64,000 bases of DNA, taken from contig NZ_CP117969.2 of assembly GCF_028743515.2 (NCBI RefSeq), forward strand, positions 741,001-805,000. Direction: 5' to 3'. Source of the DNA: Imtechella halotolerans (GTDB taxonomy: Bacteria; Bacteroidota; Bacteroidia; Flavobacteriales; Flavobacteriaceae). Position 1 is the first letter of the stretch. Each line of letters begins with the position of its first letter. Of this stretch, positions 1 through 8,227 are shown one piece after another. The translations under genes were made by a program, and so were the position numbers. The notes under the pieces were generated by a model, which saw only the letters and a program-made list of their open reading frames with translations, ran no database searches and had not been told where the DNA came from.

Positions 1-1
1 A

Positions 2-676
2 CTTCAAATAGTTTCAATTAATTTAGTTGCCTATTCGTTATTTTATAAGAATATCAAAGGACATGTTTTATTGTTTTTTTTATTCAGTGGAGCTGTTTTA
101 TTCGGAATATTAAAAGAGGGTAGGACTAGAAATGTAAATGATAGAAAGGGAGGGATTTTTACTGAAGGTTATGAAGCTTATTCAAAGCAGCAATTTAATC
201 CAACAGATGAATTTGCTAGTAGTGTACGTATATTATATAGGGCTCTAGACGTTGTTCCAAATCAGCATCCATATTTATATGGAGCAACTTTAATATCAAA
301 CACAGTGGATGTTATACCATTTAGTTCAACGTTCTATAATGTGCCAAAGATCTATAGTAGTTCTACCTTATTTTTCACCATCCTAGGTCAAGGAGATTTT
401 TACACATCTGGAGAAGGTTCTGAAATAATTGCAGATCTGTACATAAATCTTGGACCTTATTTGACTATTGCTGTTTTTTTTGTTTTTGGATATTTTATTT
501 CATTTTTAACTTTCGATGTTTATTTTGTCAAAAGGCACTCTATATTAATTATTTACCTCATTTTAGTAACAGTTGCATTCTATATTAATAGGTCAACTTT
601 TTTGAATCCTTTGAAAATTATTGTGTATACATTAATAATTCACAGGTTATTGGTTAGAAGAATAGAAATAATATAA
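2..676 (+). CDS. Oligosaccharide repeat-unit polymerase (Wzy-like), C-terminal part
   Basis: The frame is open to the left edge of the window, so the true start lies outside and only about the last 224 residues are seen. The visible part has a soluble stretch of about 130 residues followed by two or three hydrophobic helices near the C-terminus, the last ending in basic residues. This is the layout of the last periplasmic loop and final membrane segments of bacterial O-antigen/capsule polymerases, which join lipid-linked repeat units at the inner membrane. It lies directly upstream of glycosyltransferase genes and its stop overlaps the next start by one base (TAATG). The family call rests on topology and context, not on a diagnostic motif. 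Confidence 0.6.
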   Translation, partial: LQIVSINLVAYSLFYKNIKGHVLLFFLFSGAVLFGILKEGRTRNVNDRKGGIFTEGYEAYSKQQFNPTDEFASSVRILYRALDVVPNQHPYLYGATLISNTVDVIPFSSTFYNVPKIYSSSTLFFTILGQGDFYTSGEGSEIIADLYINLGPYLTIAVFFVFGYFISFLTFDVYFVKRHSILIIYLILVTVAFYINRSTFLNPLKIIVYTLIIHRLLVRRIEII

Positions 677-1761
677 TGAAAAAGGTAGTTTTTTTTATAA
701 CAGGTCTAAATAGTGGTGGAATTGAAAACTATTTGCTTCGTTTTCTTAAATTTAAAGCATCATCTTTTTCTGAGGTAGTTGTTTATTGTAAAGGAGGGAA
801 GGGAGGTCATTTGGAAAACGAATATTTAGAAATACCTAATGTTCAAATTATAAAAAATAATATTGGTTATTTTAATATATTGAATTATTTAAATCTTTTA
901 TATTTTTTTAAAAGAGGAAATTATGATGTTGTATGCGATTTTACTGGTAATTTTTCTGGTTTAATCCTATATTGTGCTAAACTTTCTAAAATTGATAAGC
1001 GAATTGTTTTTTACAGAGGATCTTCTAATCGTTTTAAAGAAACTGCATTACGACTATTTTATAATAGAATAGTAAGGAAATTAGCCTATAAATATGCTAC
1101 AAGTATATTATCTAATTCTCAATCTGCTTTTGATTTTTTTTACAAAAAGAAAATGCAAGATTCAAGGTTTCAAGTTATCTACAACGGTGTTAATCCTAGT
1201 TTAATAATACATATAAATAAAAACTTAAGAAAGGAATTTGCCATACCGGACAATAGCTTTGTTGTTGGTCATACAGGTAGATTTAACAATGCAAAAAATC
1301 ACAGTATTATTATTCAGGTCGCGGAAAAACTTATTAATAAATATCCAGATATTTATTTCATTTTATGTGGAACTGGGGTAGAGGTTGGACTAAAAGCTAA
1401 AGTAAAAAATCTAAATTTAGATAAGAATGTGAAATTATTTGATAACCGAAGAGATATCCCTATGTTCTTAAATACTATGGACGTCTATTTTTTTCCATCA
1501 ATTACGGAAGGTCAACCTAATAGTTTGATTGAGGCAATGATTATGGGCTTACCTTTTGTGGCGTCTAATATTTCTTCGATTCAAGAAACAGTAGGGGAAT
1601 CTGAAAATTTGTACGATCCTAATGATATTAATGGTTTTTTTCTAGCAATAGAGGAATTTTACATGAAAAAAGTAAGCAGAGATTTAATGTTGAGAGAAAG
1701 AACAATTGCAAAATTCGATTATATTAAGCTGTTCAATCAATTTTATAGAAGTTTAGAATGA
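676..1761 (+). CDS. Glycosyltransferase family 4 (GT-B)
   Basis: A 361-residue protein of normal GT4 length. The N-terminus has the glycine-rich acceptor-side loop (ITGLNSGGIENY), the middle has the start of the nucleotide-sugar domain (VVGHTGRFNNAKNH), and the C-terminal half has the retaining GT4 E-x7-E signature (ITEGQPNSLIEAM). It should add one sugar to a lipid-linked repeat unit on the cytoplasmic face of the inner membrane. The sugar and linkage cannot be read from the sequence. The start overlaps the preceding stop and the gene end overlaps the next start (ATGA), so it is translationally coupled within the polysaccharide operon. Confidence 0.88.
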   Translation: MKKVVFFITGLNSGGIENYLLRFLKFKASSFSEVVVYCKGGKGGHLENEYLEIPNVQIIKNNIGYFNILNYLNLLYFFKRGNYDVVCDFTGNFSGLILYCAKLSKIDKRIVFYRGSSNRFKETALRLFYNRIVRKLAYKYATSILSNSQSAFDFFYKKKMQDSRFQVIYNGVNPSLIIHINKNLRKEFAIPDNSFVVGHTGRFNNAKNHSIIIQVAEKLINKYPDIYFILCGTGVEVGLKAKVKNLNLDKNVKLFDNRRDIPMFLNTMDVYFFPSITEGQPNSLIEAMIMGLPFVASNISSIQETVGESENLYDPNDINGFFLAIEEFYMKKVSRDLMLRERTIAKFDYIKLFNQFYRSLE

Positions 1762-2333
1762 AGAATAAATCAGGTAGAGAAATGTTTGAAAGGAATGAGT
1801 TCGTAATATTTTTAATTATTAAGATTTTAAAGTTTTTGCCTAAATCAATTTTAATTTTTTTTTGGAATTGTACAACTAATCATTCTCAGATCATTTTTAT
1901 TGGTTTGAGATATGTTATTTTAAAGTCACTGATAATGTCATGCGGAAAAAATGTTAAAATTGGAACTAATGTCCAAATTTTGAGTTGGGAAAATTTATCG
2001 ATTGGCTCCAATGTTAGTGTGCATAGTAATTGTTATTTAGATGCTAGTGGCGGTATAACCATAGGGAATGACGTTTCAATAGCTCATAATTCGAGTATTT
2101 TATCTACTAATCATGATTGGAGTGATTATACAGTTCCAATTAAATATAATAAACTTAAATATAGAAAGGTAGAAATTAGTGATGATGTTTGGATTGGATG
2201 TGGATGTAGGGTTCTATCAGGAGTTGTAATTGGGAAAAGGTCAATTGTTGCGGCAGGATCAGTTGTCAATAAAATTGTTAATTCTAATATTATAGTTGGA
2301 GGTGTACCTGCCAAAGAAATAAAAGAAATATGA
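1758..2333 (+). CDS. Left-handed beta-helix O-acetyltransferase (WbbJ/maltose-acetyltransferase type)
   Basis: A 191-residue protein with a hydrophobic N-terminal third and then hexapeptide repeats ([LIV]-G-x4) from about residue 70 to the end. It contains the family motif around ILSTNHDW, whose His is the usual catalytic base, and ends with the usual VVGGVPAKEI. Enzymes of this group move an acetyl group from acetyl-CoA onto a sugar, so it probably decorates the polysaccharide repeat unit. It has ATGA overlaps at both ends with the flanking glycosyltransferase genes. The acceptor sugar is unknown. Confidence 0.88.
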   Translation: MKNKSGREMFERNEFVIFLIIKILKFLPKSILIFFWNCTTNHSQIIFIGLRYVILKSLIMSCGKNVKIGTNVQILSWENLSIGSNVSVHSNCYLDASGGITIGNDVSIAHNSSILSTNHDWSDYTVPIKYNKLKYRKVEISDDVWIGCGCRVLSGVVIGKRSIVAAGSVVNKIVNSNIIVGGVPAKEIKEI

Positions 2334-3499
2334 AGCTGTTATTTATTCATGATCATCCTTTTTATGTAGCTGAAGATGGTATATACAGTGGAGGCGGATT
2401 GCCAAATTCTGTTTGGCAGAATTATTTGATTAATTTTAAAGAAATAATTGTATTCGCAAGGAGAAGTTGTAAAAATAAAGATAAACAAGTAAAGTCTTCT
2501 AATGTTAATGTATCTTTTTACTTAACGACTAAATATAGTTCTGTTTTTTCTTTACTTATTAATTTTAGATCTGTATATAGAGAATTAAATTCATTTATTA
2601 ATGAGGCCGATATTATTTTAGTACGTTTACCCAGTGTTTTAGGTTTGATTGCGGGTAAAATTGCGCTTAAAAATAAAAAATACTTATGGGTCGAACAAGT
2701 CGGTAATACCAGTGAATCATTAATGGGCCATGGCTCAATTTTAGGAAAATTCATTGCGCCGGTTTTTGAATATATTAATTATAAAATAGTTTGTAAGGCA
2801 AATTTTATAAGTTATGTAACGGAGGTTAAATTGCAGAATGATTACCCGGCAAGCTCAAATGCGATTAAGGTAAGTTTATCAAATGTTATTATTAAGGAGT
2901 GTTTAGGAGAAAATAAATTAGATAAAGATAGATTTTTTGGGGAAGTATATAGAATTGGTCTAATAGGAAGTTTTGATGCAAGGTACAAAGGGCAAGATTT
3001 ATTATTGAAGGCTATACATTTATTGGAAGATAATATTAAAAGTAAGGTTAAGTTATGTTTTGTAGGAAAGGGTGATTATACATGGGTAGTAAATTTGGCT
3101 AAGCAATTAGATTTAATTGAAAATATTGAATTTATTGGATCACTCAAGGCAGGTATAGAAGTTAATGATTTTTTGCAAACGTTATCACTATATGTTCAGC
3201 CTTCAATTACAGAAGGGATGCCAAGAGCAACCATTGAAGCTATGGCTATGGGATGTCCTGTGATTGGCAGTGATGTTGGTGGAATTCCGGAAATAGTTTC
3301 ATCCCAGTTCGTTCATAGGAAAAAGAATATTAAAGAATTTTCAAATCATATAAAAATTCTGTTTTTTGAAAGAGATACTTTATATAGTGAAGCTAAATCA
3401 AGTTTAATTAAGGTTAAACCTTATCTTAAAGAAGTCCTAGATAATAAAAGGATTGAGTTTTATTCACGAATAAATAGTGAATTGATAATTAAAAACTAG
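2330..3499 (+). CDS. Glycosyltransferase family 4 (GT-B)
   Basis: A 389-residue GT4 protein. The N-terminal domain begins with a KLLFIHDHPF strand and a glycine-rich loop (YSGGGLP). The C-terminal domain carries IGLIGSFDARYKGQD and the E-x7-E motif in SITEGMPRATIEAMAMG, followed by GGIPEIV. It is the third gene of an overlapping run and is expected to act on the same lipid-linked glycan as its neighbours. It is followed by more than 400 bases without a gene, so this transcript unit may end here. Confidence 0.88.
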   Translation: MKLLFIHDHPFYVAEDGIYSGGGLPNSVWQNYLINFKEIIVFARRSCKNKDKQVKSSNVNVSFYLTTKYSSVFSLLINFRSVYRELNSFINEADIILVRLPSVLGLIAGKIALKNKKYLWVEQVGNTSESLMGHGSILGKFIAPVFEYINYKIVCKANFISYVTEVKLQNDYPASSNAIKVSLSNVIIKECLGENKLDKDRFFGEVYRIGLIGSFDARYKGQDLLLKAIHLLEDNIKSKVKLCFVGKGDYTWVVNLAKQLDLIENIEFIGSLKAGIEVNDFLQTLSLYVQPSITEGMPRATIEAMAMGCPVIGSDVGGIPEIVSSQFVHRKKNIKEFSNHIKILFFERDTLYSEAKSSLIKVKPYLKEVLDNKRIEFYSRINSELIIKN

Positions 3500-3914
3500 A
3501 CTATCGCTTAGCTCACATTTTAATAAACTAATAACCTTTAAATTAAAGTAAATTTTTGATATAAATTAGAGGTTGTATTTTAGGTTGGGAATATATTCGT
3601 GGCATTTATAGGTAAATTCTATACTATAATTGAATAAATAGATTCTAAAAATTAGCTTATTTAAGCGTTTTCGTTTTAAAGTAAACATAATTTTTCTTTT
3701 AAAAATTTATTGCTTTAGGGAATTTATGGCATTAGCTTAATACTACTTTTTTATATTGTTCTTGGTATTAATATGGATTATTAATAGAATGAATTTAATG
3801 TTATTTTTAGTGTTTTTAAGCAATAATTACCAACACATGTGCATTGAAAAGTAATTTTGACAATGGTTAATTTTGAAATATCGATTTGTAAAGTGTATCT
3901 AAAAGTGTATTAAA
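3500..3914. other. Gene-free AT-rich spacer inside the polysaccharide cluster
   Basis: No ORF, hairpin with a T-tract or recognisable pseudogene was found in this 415-base stretch. It separates the overlapping upstream block from the downstream block, and the next gene uses a TTG start, so it may hold a promoter. No confident box was identified. Confidence 0.5.
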
Positions 3915-5048
3915 TTGAATAAATTATTAATTGTGGCCAATGTAGATTGGTTTGTAATATCTCATAGGTTGTGTATTGCAAGGGAAGCAAGTAAGCAGGG
4001 GTGGGATGTGTTTGTAGCATGTGAAGATACTGGTAGGAAGAATGAAATTGAGGTAGATGGAATTACCTTCGTTGATTTCAAATTTTCAAGATCAGGGACG
4101 AACCCTTTAAATGAAATTATAACATTATCCAAGTTCTTAAAATTATATAAAGAAATAAATCCAGATGTTGTTCATCATGTAACACTTAAACCAGTGACTT
4201 ATGGAACACTTGTTGGGAAATTTTTAAAGGTAAAAGGAATCCTTAATGCTGTTAGTGGTTTAGGATATAATTTTACTGGAGATAGGAAAGGAGTGGTACA
4301 AACATTAATGATTAAATTGATGCGCTTTGGGTTTAATCGAAGAAATGTAACTTTTATTTTTCAAAACGAAGATGATCAAAAGGCACTAGATGAGCTAAAG
4401 ATTACTACAATTAAAAATAAGGTTGAACGTATTAAAGGCTCTGGAGTTGATTTAGATATTTTTTCTGAAAGTGAATTTCCTTCCTTTGATCGAATAAAAG
4501 TGTTACTGCCAGTTCGAATGCTGTGGGATAAAGGAGTGAAGGAATTGAGAGAGGCTTCAGGTTTGTTGAAAAATAAATATAAAGATAAATTTCAATTTAT
4601 ACTTGCTGGGATGGCTGATGAGGATAATAAGGCTGGGGTTCCAGCTCAATATCTTCAAGAATGGCAAGATGGAGATTACGTAAAATGGATAGGGTATCAA
4701 AAAGACATGGTTTCTGTATATCATGATTCACATATTGTTGTGTTGCCATCATACAGGGAAGGAATGCCAAAAACATTGATTGAAGCTTGTGCAATAGGTA
4801 GACCAATTATTACTACTGATGCCATTGGATGTAGAGAATGTGTTGATGAAGGAATCAATGGTTACAAAGTACCTGTTTACTCTATTAAAGAATTAGCAGA
4901 AGCAATTGAAAAGCTTGCCCTTGACCAAGGTGCAATTATTAAAATGGGAAAGGCTTCTCGTTTAAAGGCGGAAAGGGAGTTTGATGTGAAAAATGTTGTA
5001 CAAAAACATTTGTCGATTTATGAGGATTTAAAATCTAACTTGAAATGA
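3915..5048 (+). CDS. Glycosyltransferase family 4, PglA/CapM-like
   Basis: A 377-residue GT4 protein starting at TTG; the conserved first strand (LLIVANVDWF) begins two residues in, so an ATG further down would remove it. Conserved points are HVTLKPVTYG in the N-domain, LLPVRMLWDKGV opening the donor domain, and the E-x7-E motif in SYREGMPKTLIEACAIGRP. Relatives commonly sit next to a SDR 4-ketoreductase and a WbpL-type transferase, exactly as here, and add the second sugar to the undecaprenyl-linked amino sugar. The end overlaps the next start by four bases. Confidence 0.87.
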   Translation: MNKLLIVANVDWFVISHRLCIAREASKQGWDVFVACEDTGRKNEIEVDGITFVDFKFSRSGTNPLNEIITLSKFLKLYKEINPDVVHHVTLKPVTYGTLVGKFLKVKGILNAVSGLGYNFTGDRKGVVQTLMIKLMRFGFNRRNVTFIFQNEDDQKALDELKITTIKNKVERIKGSGVDLDIFSESEFPSFDRIKVLLPVRMLWDKGVKELREASGLLKNKYKDKFQFILAGMADEDNKAGVPAQYLQEWQDGDYVKWIGYQKDMVSVYHDSHIVVLPSYREGMPKTLIEACAIGRPIITTDAIGCRECVDEGINGYKVPVYSIKELAEAIEKLALDQGAIIKMGKASRLKAEREFDVKNVVQKHLSIYEDLKSNLK

Positions 5049-5944
5049 GAATTCTAGTTACGGGTTCATCAGGCTTTATAGGACAACATTTATGTGATTT
5101 TTTGGAATCTAAAGGGATAGAAGTACTACCTATATCTTTGCGTTCTGATGATTGGGTTGAGAGGATTGATATTTCATCTAATGCCATTATTCACTTAGCT
5201 GGAAAGGCTCATGACACGACAAATACTTCTAATCCGGAGGAGTATTATATTATTAATAGAGATCTTACAATACAGTTGTTTGAAAAATTTCTTTCTTCTG
5301 ACATTCAAGATTTTATTTATTTTAGTTCTGTAAAGGCGGTTGCTGATGAAGTTTCAGGAACGCTCACGGAAAAAACGGAACCTAATCCCCTCACTCCATA
5401 TGGCAAATCAAAATTAGGAGCAGAGAAGTATATTCAAAGTTGTAACATCCCTGAGGGTAAAAGGGTTTTTATATTACGCCCTTGTATGGTTCATGGGCCA
5501 GGGAATAAAGGGAATTTAAATCTTTTGTATAATGTTGTAGATAAGGGAATTCCATGGCCTTTGGCGGCTTTTTCTAACAAACGATCATTATTAAATATTG
5601 ATAATCTTTTATATATAGTACACCAATTATTAATTAGAGAAAAATTAAAAGGAGGGGTTTACCAATTATCAGATGACGGCATTATTTCGACTAATGAAAT
5701 AGTTAATCTGATATCGAAAGCAAGTGGTAGAAATAGTCGATTATGGAAAATCCATCCAAAGTTAATATATGGTTTAGCTAAAACAGGAGATGTATTGAAA
5801 TTACCACTCACTACCGAACGACTTAAAAAATTAACTGAAAATTACGTAGTCTCAAATGAAAAGATAAAGAGAGAATTGGAGATTGAGAATATGCCATTTA
5901 ATCTTAAGGACGGACTTTTAAAAACACTTTCTAGTTTCAATTAA
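5045..5944 (+). CDS. NAD-dependent epimerase/4-ketoreductase, WbpV-like SDR
   Basis: A 299-residue extended SDR. The Rossmann motif GSSGFIGQHL is at the N-terminus, IIHLAGKAHD follows strand beta-4, the catalytic Ser is in YFSSVKAV and the catalytic Y-x3-K is in TPYGKSKLGAEK. The last two features are typical of the WbpV/WreQ group that reduces UDP-4-keto sugars to UDP-QuiNAc or UDP-FucNAc precursors. Pairing with a WbpL-like transferase downstream supports production of an N-acetyl-6-deoxyhexosamine as first sugar. That assignment is inference; a 4-epimerase role is the alternative. Confidence 0.82.
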   Translation: MRILVTGSSGFIGQHLCDFLESKGIEVLPISLRSDDWVERIDISSNAIIHLAGKAHDTTNTSNPEEYYIINRDLTIQLFEKFLSSDIQDFIYFSSVKAVADEVSGTLTEKTEPNPLTPYGKSKLGAEKYIQSCNIPEGKRVFILRPCMVHGPGNKGNLNLLYNVVDKGIPWPLAAFSNKRSLLNIDNLLYIVHQLLIREKLKGGVYQLSDDGIISTNEIVNLISKASGRNSRLWKIHPKLIYGLAKTGDVLKLPLTTERLKKLTENYVVSNEKIKRELEIENMPFNLKDGLLKTLSSFN

Positions 5945-5954
5945 AGGTACTATT

Positions 5955-6515
5955 ATGAAAAGTTACCATATTTTATTTTTATTCCTACTATTTAGTAGTA
6001 CATTAGTTCAAGCTCAAAATCAGACTTCTATTAAGGGGAATCTGGCTACGACTGCTTTATTAATACCAAATTTTGGGGTAGAAACCTCACTTGGTAAAAA
6101 TCTAAGTTTTCAAGCTGATATTACAGCCTCTTTTTGGAAATCTTTTGATGGTGGCCCACTACAATTAGTAATGGTATTTCCGGAATTACGTTATTATCCC
6201 AAGGCTACTGGCCAAGGTTTTTTTATTGGTGGTCATATAGGTGGGAGTGCTTATAAATTGCAAAAATGGAATTATCATAATTCGGATAGGTATCAAGAAG
6301 GGTTTAGCTATATGATGGGTATAAGTATAGGTTATCAGTTTTACCTAAGCGAAAGATGGAACCTGGAAATTTTTGCTGGTGGTGGGAATCAACAAGGTTT
6401 TTATAAAGGATATGATTCAACCACCGGGGAACGCTACGATGATGCTATAAATTTCAATAAAAGTGGCGAATGGTTACCTTATAAAGGAGGCCTAATGTTG
6501 GTTTATAAATTGTAG
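5955..6515 (+). CDS. Outer-membrane beta-barrel protein, DUF3575-like
   Basis: A 186-residue protein with a clear signal peptide (cleavage near VQAQ-NQ), then alternating aromatic/glycine-rich strands such as LRYYPKATGQGFFIGGH, MMGISIGYQF and LEIFAGGG, ending YKGGLMLVYKL with a C-terminal aromatic/hydrophobic barrel residue pattern. This matches the DUF3575 small-barrel proteins of Bacteroidota, whose biochemical role is unknown. Its position between sugar genes suggests a surface role, but it may simply be a passenger. Confidence 0.72.
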   Translation: MKSYHILFLFLLFSSTLVQAQNQTSIKGNLATTALLIPNFGVETSLGKNLSFQADITASFWKSFDGGPLQLVMVFPELRYYPKATGQGFFIGGHIGGSAYKLQKWNYHNSDRYQEGFSYMMGISIGYQFYLSERWNLEIFAGGGNQQGFYKGYDSTTGERYDDAINFNKSGEWLPYKGGLMLVYKL

Positions 6516-6577
6516 ATTATAGAAAAGTTCTTAAAAAACAATTCTAAAGGTTTTAACCTTTATTAATAGGAGTTAGT

Positions 6578-7105
6578 ATGAGTATGAATGAATATCTTAT
6601 TTATGGTTATGGTGGGCATGCCATTGTTATTAGTGAAGGAGTGAAATTAATTGGGGGAATAGTTAATGGCTATTTTGATGACAATAAAAGCGAGAACTTC
6701 AAAAATTCATTTATATCTTCATATAACCCCAATCATTTTCCTAATTCACCTGTTTTAATTGCTATTGGTAATAATGAAATTAGAATGCGCGTTTCGCGAT
6801 TGATTAAACATAATTATGGAGTTTTTATACATCCTAAAGCAATTATTGCTGAAGGGGTGGAAATTGGCGAAGGAACTGTAGTCTTAGCGGGAGCAGTGAT
6901 TCAACCAGGTGTAAAAATAGGGAAGCACGTTATTATTAATGCCAATGTTGTACTAGACCATGGCTCAGTAATCAATAATTTCTGTAGTATATATCCAAAT
7001 TCTTATATAGGTAGTAATACCGTATTGTGTGAAGGTGTGACTATAAATGCATGTACTTCTATTCAAAGAAACTCAATTCTAAACCATTGGACAACGGTAG
7101 GATAA
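6578..7105 (+). CDS. NeuD-family sugar O-acyltransferase, C-terminally short
   Basis: A 175-residue protein. The N-terminal half has the NeuD nucleotide-binding start (YGYGGHAIVI) and LIAIGNNEIRMRV; the second half has hexapeptide-repeat coils starting at VFIHPKAII. NeuD proteins are usually about 205-220 residues and end with coils containing a GAGSVV-x-VP...GNPAK motif; that end is absent and the reading frame stops after LNHWTTVG. No continuation was seen in other frames downstream. It starts 60 bases after the preceding gene with a good AGGAG ribosome site. Function (acetylation of an amino sugar) is inferred and may be impaired. Confidence 0.7.
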   Translation: MSMNEYLIYGYGGHAIVISEGVKLIGGIVNGYFDDNKSENFKNSFISSYNPNHFPNSPVLIAIGNNEIRMRVSRLIKHNYGVFIHPKAIIAEGVEIGEGTVVLAGAVIQPGVKIGKHVIINANVVLDHGSVINNFCSIYPNSYIGSNTVLCEGVTINACTSIQRNSILNHWTTVG

Positions 7106-7166
7106 TTTTGTAAGATTATAGCAACATAGTTTGTATTTTTACCCACCTAAATTAAAATCACATATA

Positions 7167-8138
7167 ATGGAATATATTGGTGTCTTACTTCTTCTTATAG
7201 GTACACTATTAGTTTATTTTCGCATTGCAAATCACTTTAATATTATTGATAAACCAAACCATCGAAGCGCTCACACTGAAGTTACTTTAAGAGGAGGAGG
7301 CATTGTTTTTCCTGTAGCTTTAGTTCTCTTTATTGTAATACATCACAGCGTACCACAAATTCAAATATTTCCTTTTGTTATGGGAATGCTTGCACTTGCA
7401 ACGGTAAGTTTTTGGGATGATGTGCAAAGTTTACCTAATAAAGTGAGATTATTAGTTCACTTAATATCTGTATCACTACTTCTTTGGTCCATTGGAATTT
7501 TTGAAATGTTTCCATGGTTTATTATTGCCCTACTTTTTATACTAGTTATAGGGACTTTGAATGCATATAATTTCATGGATGGTATAAATGGAATTACGGG
7601 ATTGTATTCTCTAGTAATATTGACATCTCTATGGTACTATAGTACATATGTAAACTCTTTTGTAGAGACTTCATTGATTATGTACTCAATTGCAGCCTGT
7701 TTGGCGTTTTTGTTTTTTAATTTTCGAAAAAGAGCTAAATGTTTTGCTGGAGATATAGGTAGTATGAGTATTGCTTATTGGGTAATTGGATTATTAGGGT
7801 TACTAATACTTAAGGAAGAGGAGTTAAAATTCGTTTTATTTTTAGCGGTCTATGGGGTTGAAACTGTAATTACAATTATACAAAGGTTGATATTAAGACA
7901 AAATATCTTTAAAGCCCATCGTTTACATCTTTATCAAATGTTGGTACATGAATACAAATTTCCTCATACTATGGTCAGTTCACTTTATGCTTCGATTCAG
8001 TTGTTAATAAATGTACTTGTTATATTTTGGGAAGGGAATAGTATAACCTTGGTGGTTGGAGTTTTATCATTATTAGTGTTAATATATACTTTGGTTAAAT
8101 ATAAACTTTATATAAAGACTATTCAGAGAGCCAAATAA
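7167..8138 (+). CDS. WbpL/WecA-like undecaprenyl-phosphate sugar-1-phosphate transferase
   Basis: I chose the ATG giving MEYIGVLLLL; a TTG 12 codons upstream would add a non-conserved extension. The 323-residue product is a polytopic membrane protein of the MraY/WecA superfamily with the diagnostic loops PNHRSAH-x-x-TLRGGG, the Mg-binding DDVQSLPNK, the substrate motif NAYNFMDGINGI and CFAGDIGSM. These enzymes load the first sugar phosphate onto undecaprenyl phosphate. Together with the WbpV-like reductase it likely starts the glycan with a 6-deoxy-HexNAc. It is the last gene of the cluster. Confidence 0.88.
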   Translation: MEYIGVLLLLIGTLLVYFRIANHFNIIDKPNHRSAHTEVTLRGGGIVFPVALVLFIVIHHSVPQIQIFPFVMGMLALATVSFWDDVQSLPNKVRLLVHLISVSLLLWSIGIFEMFPWFIIALLFILVIGTLNAYNFMDGINGITGLYSLVILTSLWYYSTYVNSFVETSLIMYSIAACLAFLFFNFRKRAKCFAGDIGSMSIAYWVIGLLGLLILKEEELKFVLFLAVYGVETVITIIQRLILRQNIFKAHRLHLYQMLVHEYKFPHTMVSSLYASIQLLINVLVIFWEGNSITLVVGVLSLLVLIYTLVKYKLYIKTIQRAK

Positions 8139-8175
8139 GTTTAAGTTAAGAAGATTAATTGATCAAAGCTTCTTA

Positions 8176-8215
8176 AATGTTATCGTTCATTTTATTGTGA
8201 TTTAAGGATAACATT
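8176..8215. terminator. Hairpin between convergent genes
   Basis: Perfect 9-bp inverted repeat AATGTTATC / GATAACATT with a 22-base loop, lying between the convergent transferase and amidohydrolase genes. There is no strong T-tract, so a terminator role is inferred from position only. Confidence 0.35.
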
Positions 8216-8227
8216 AATTGGTATGAC

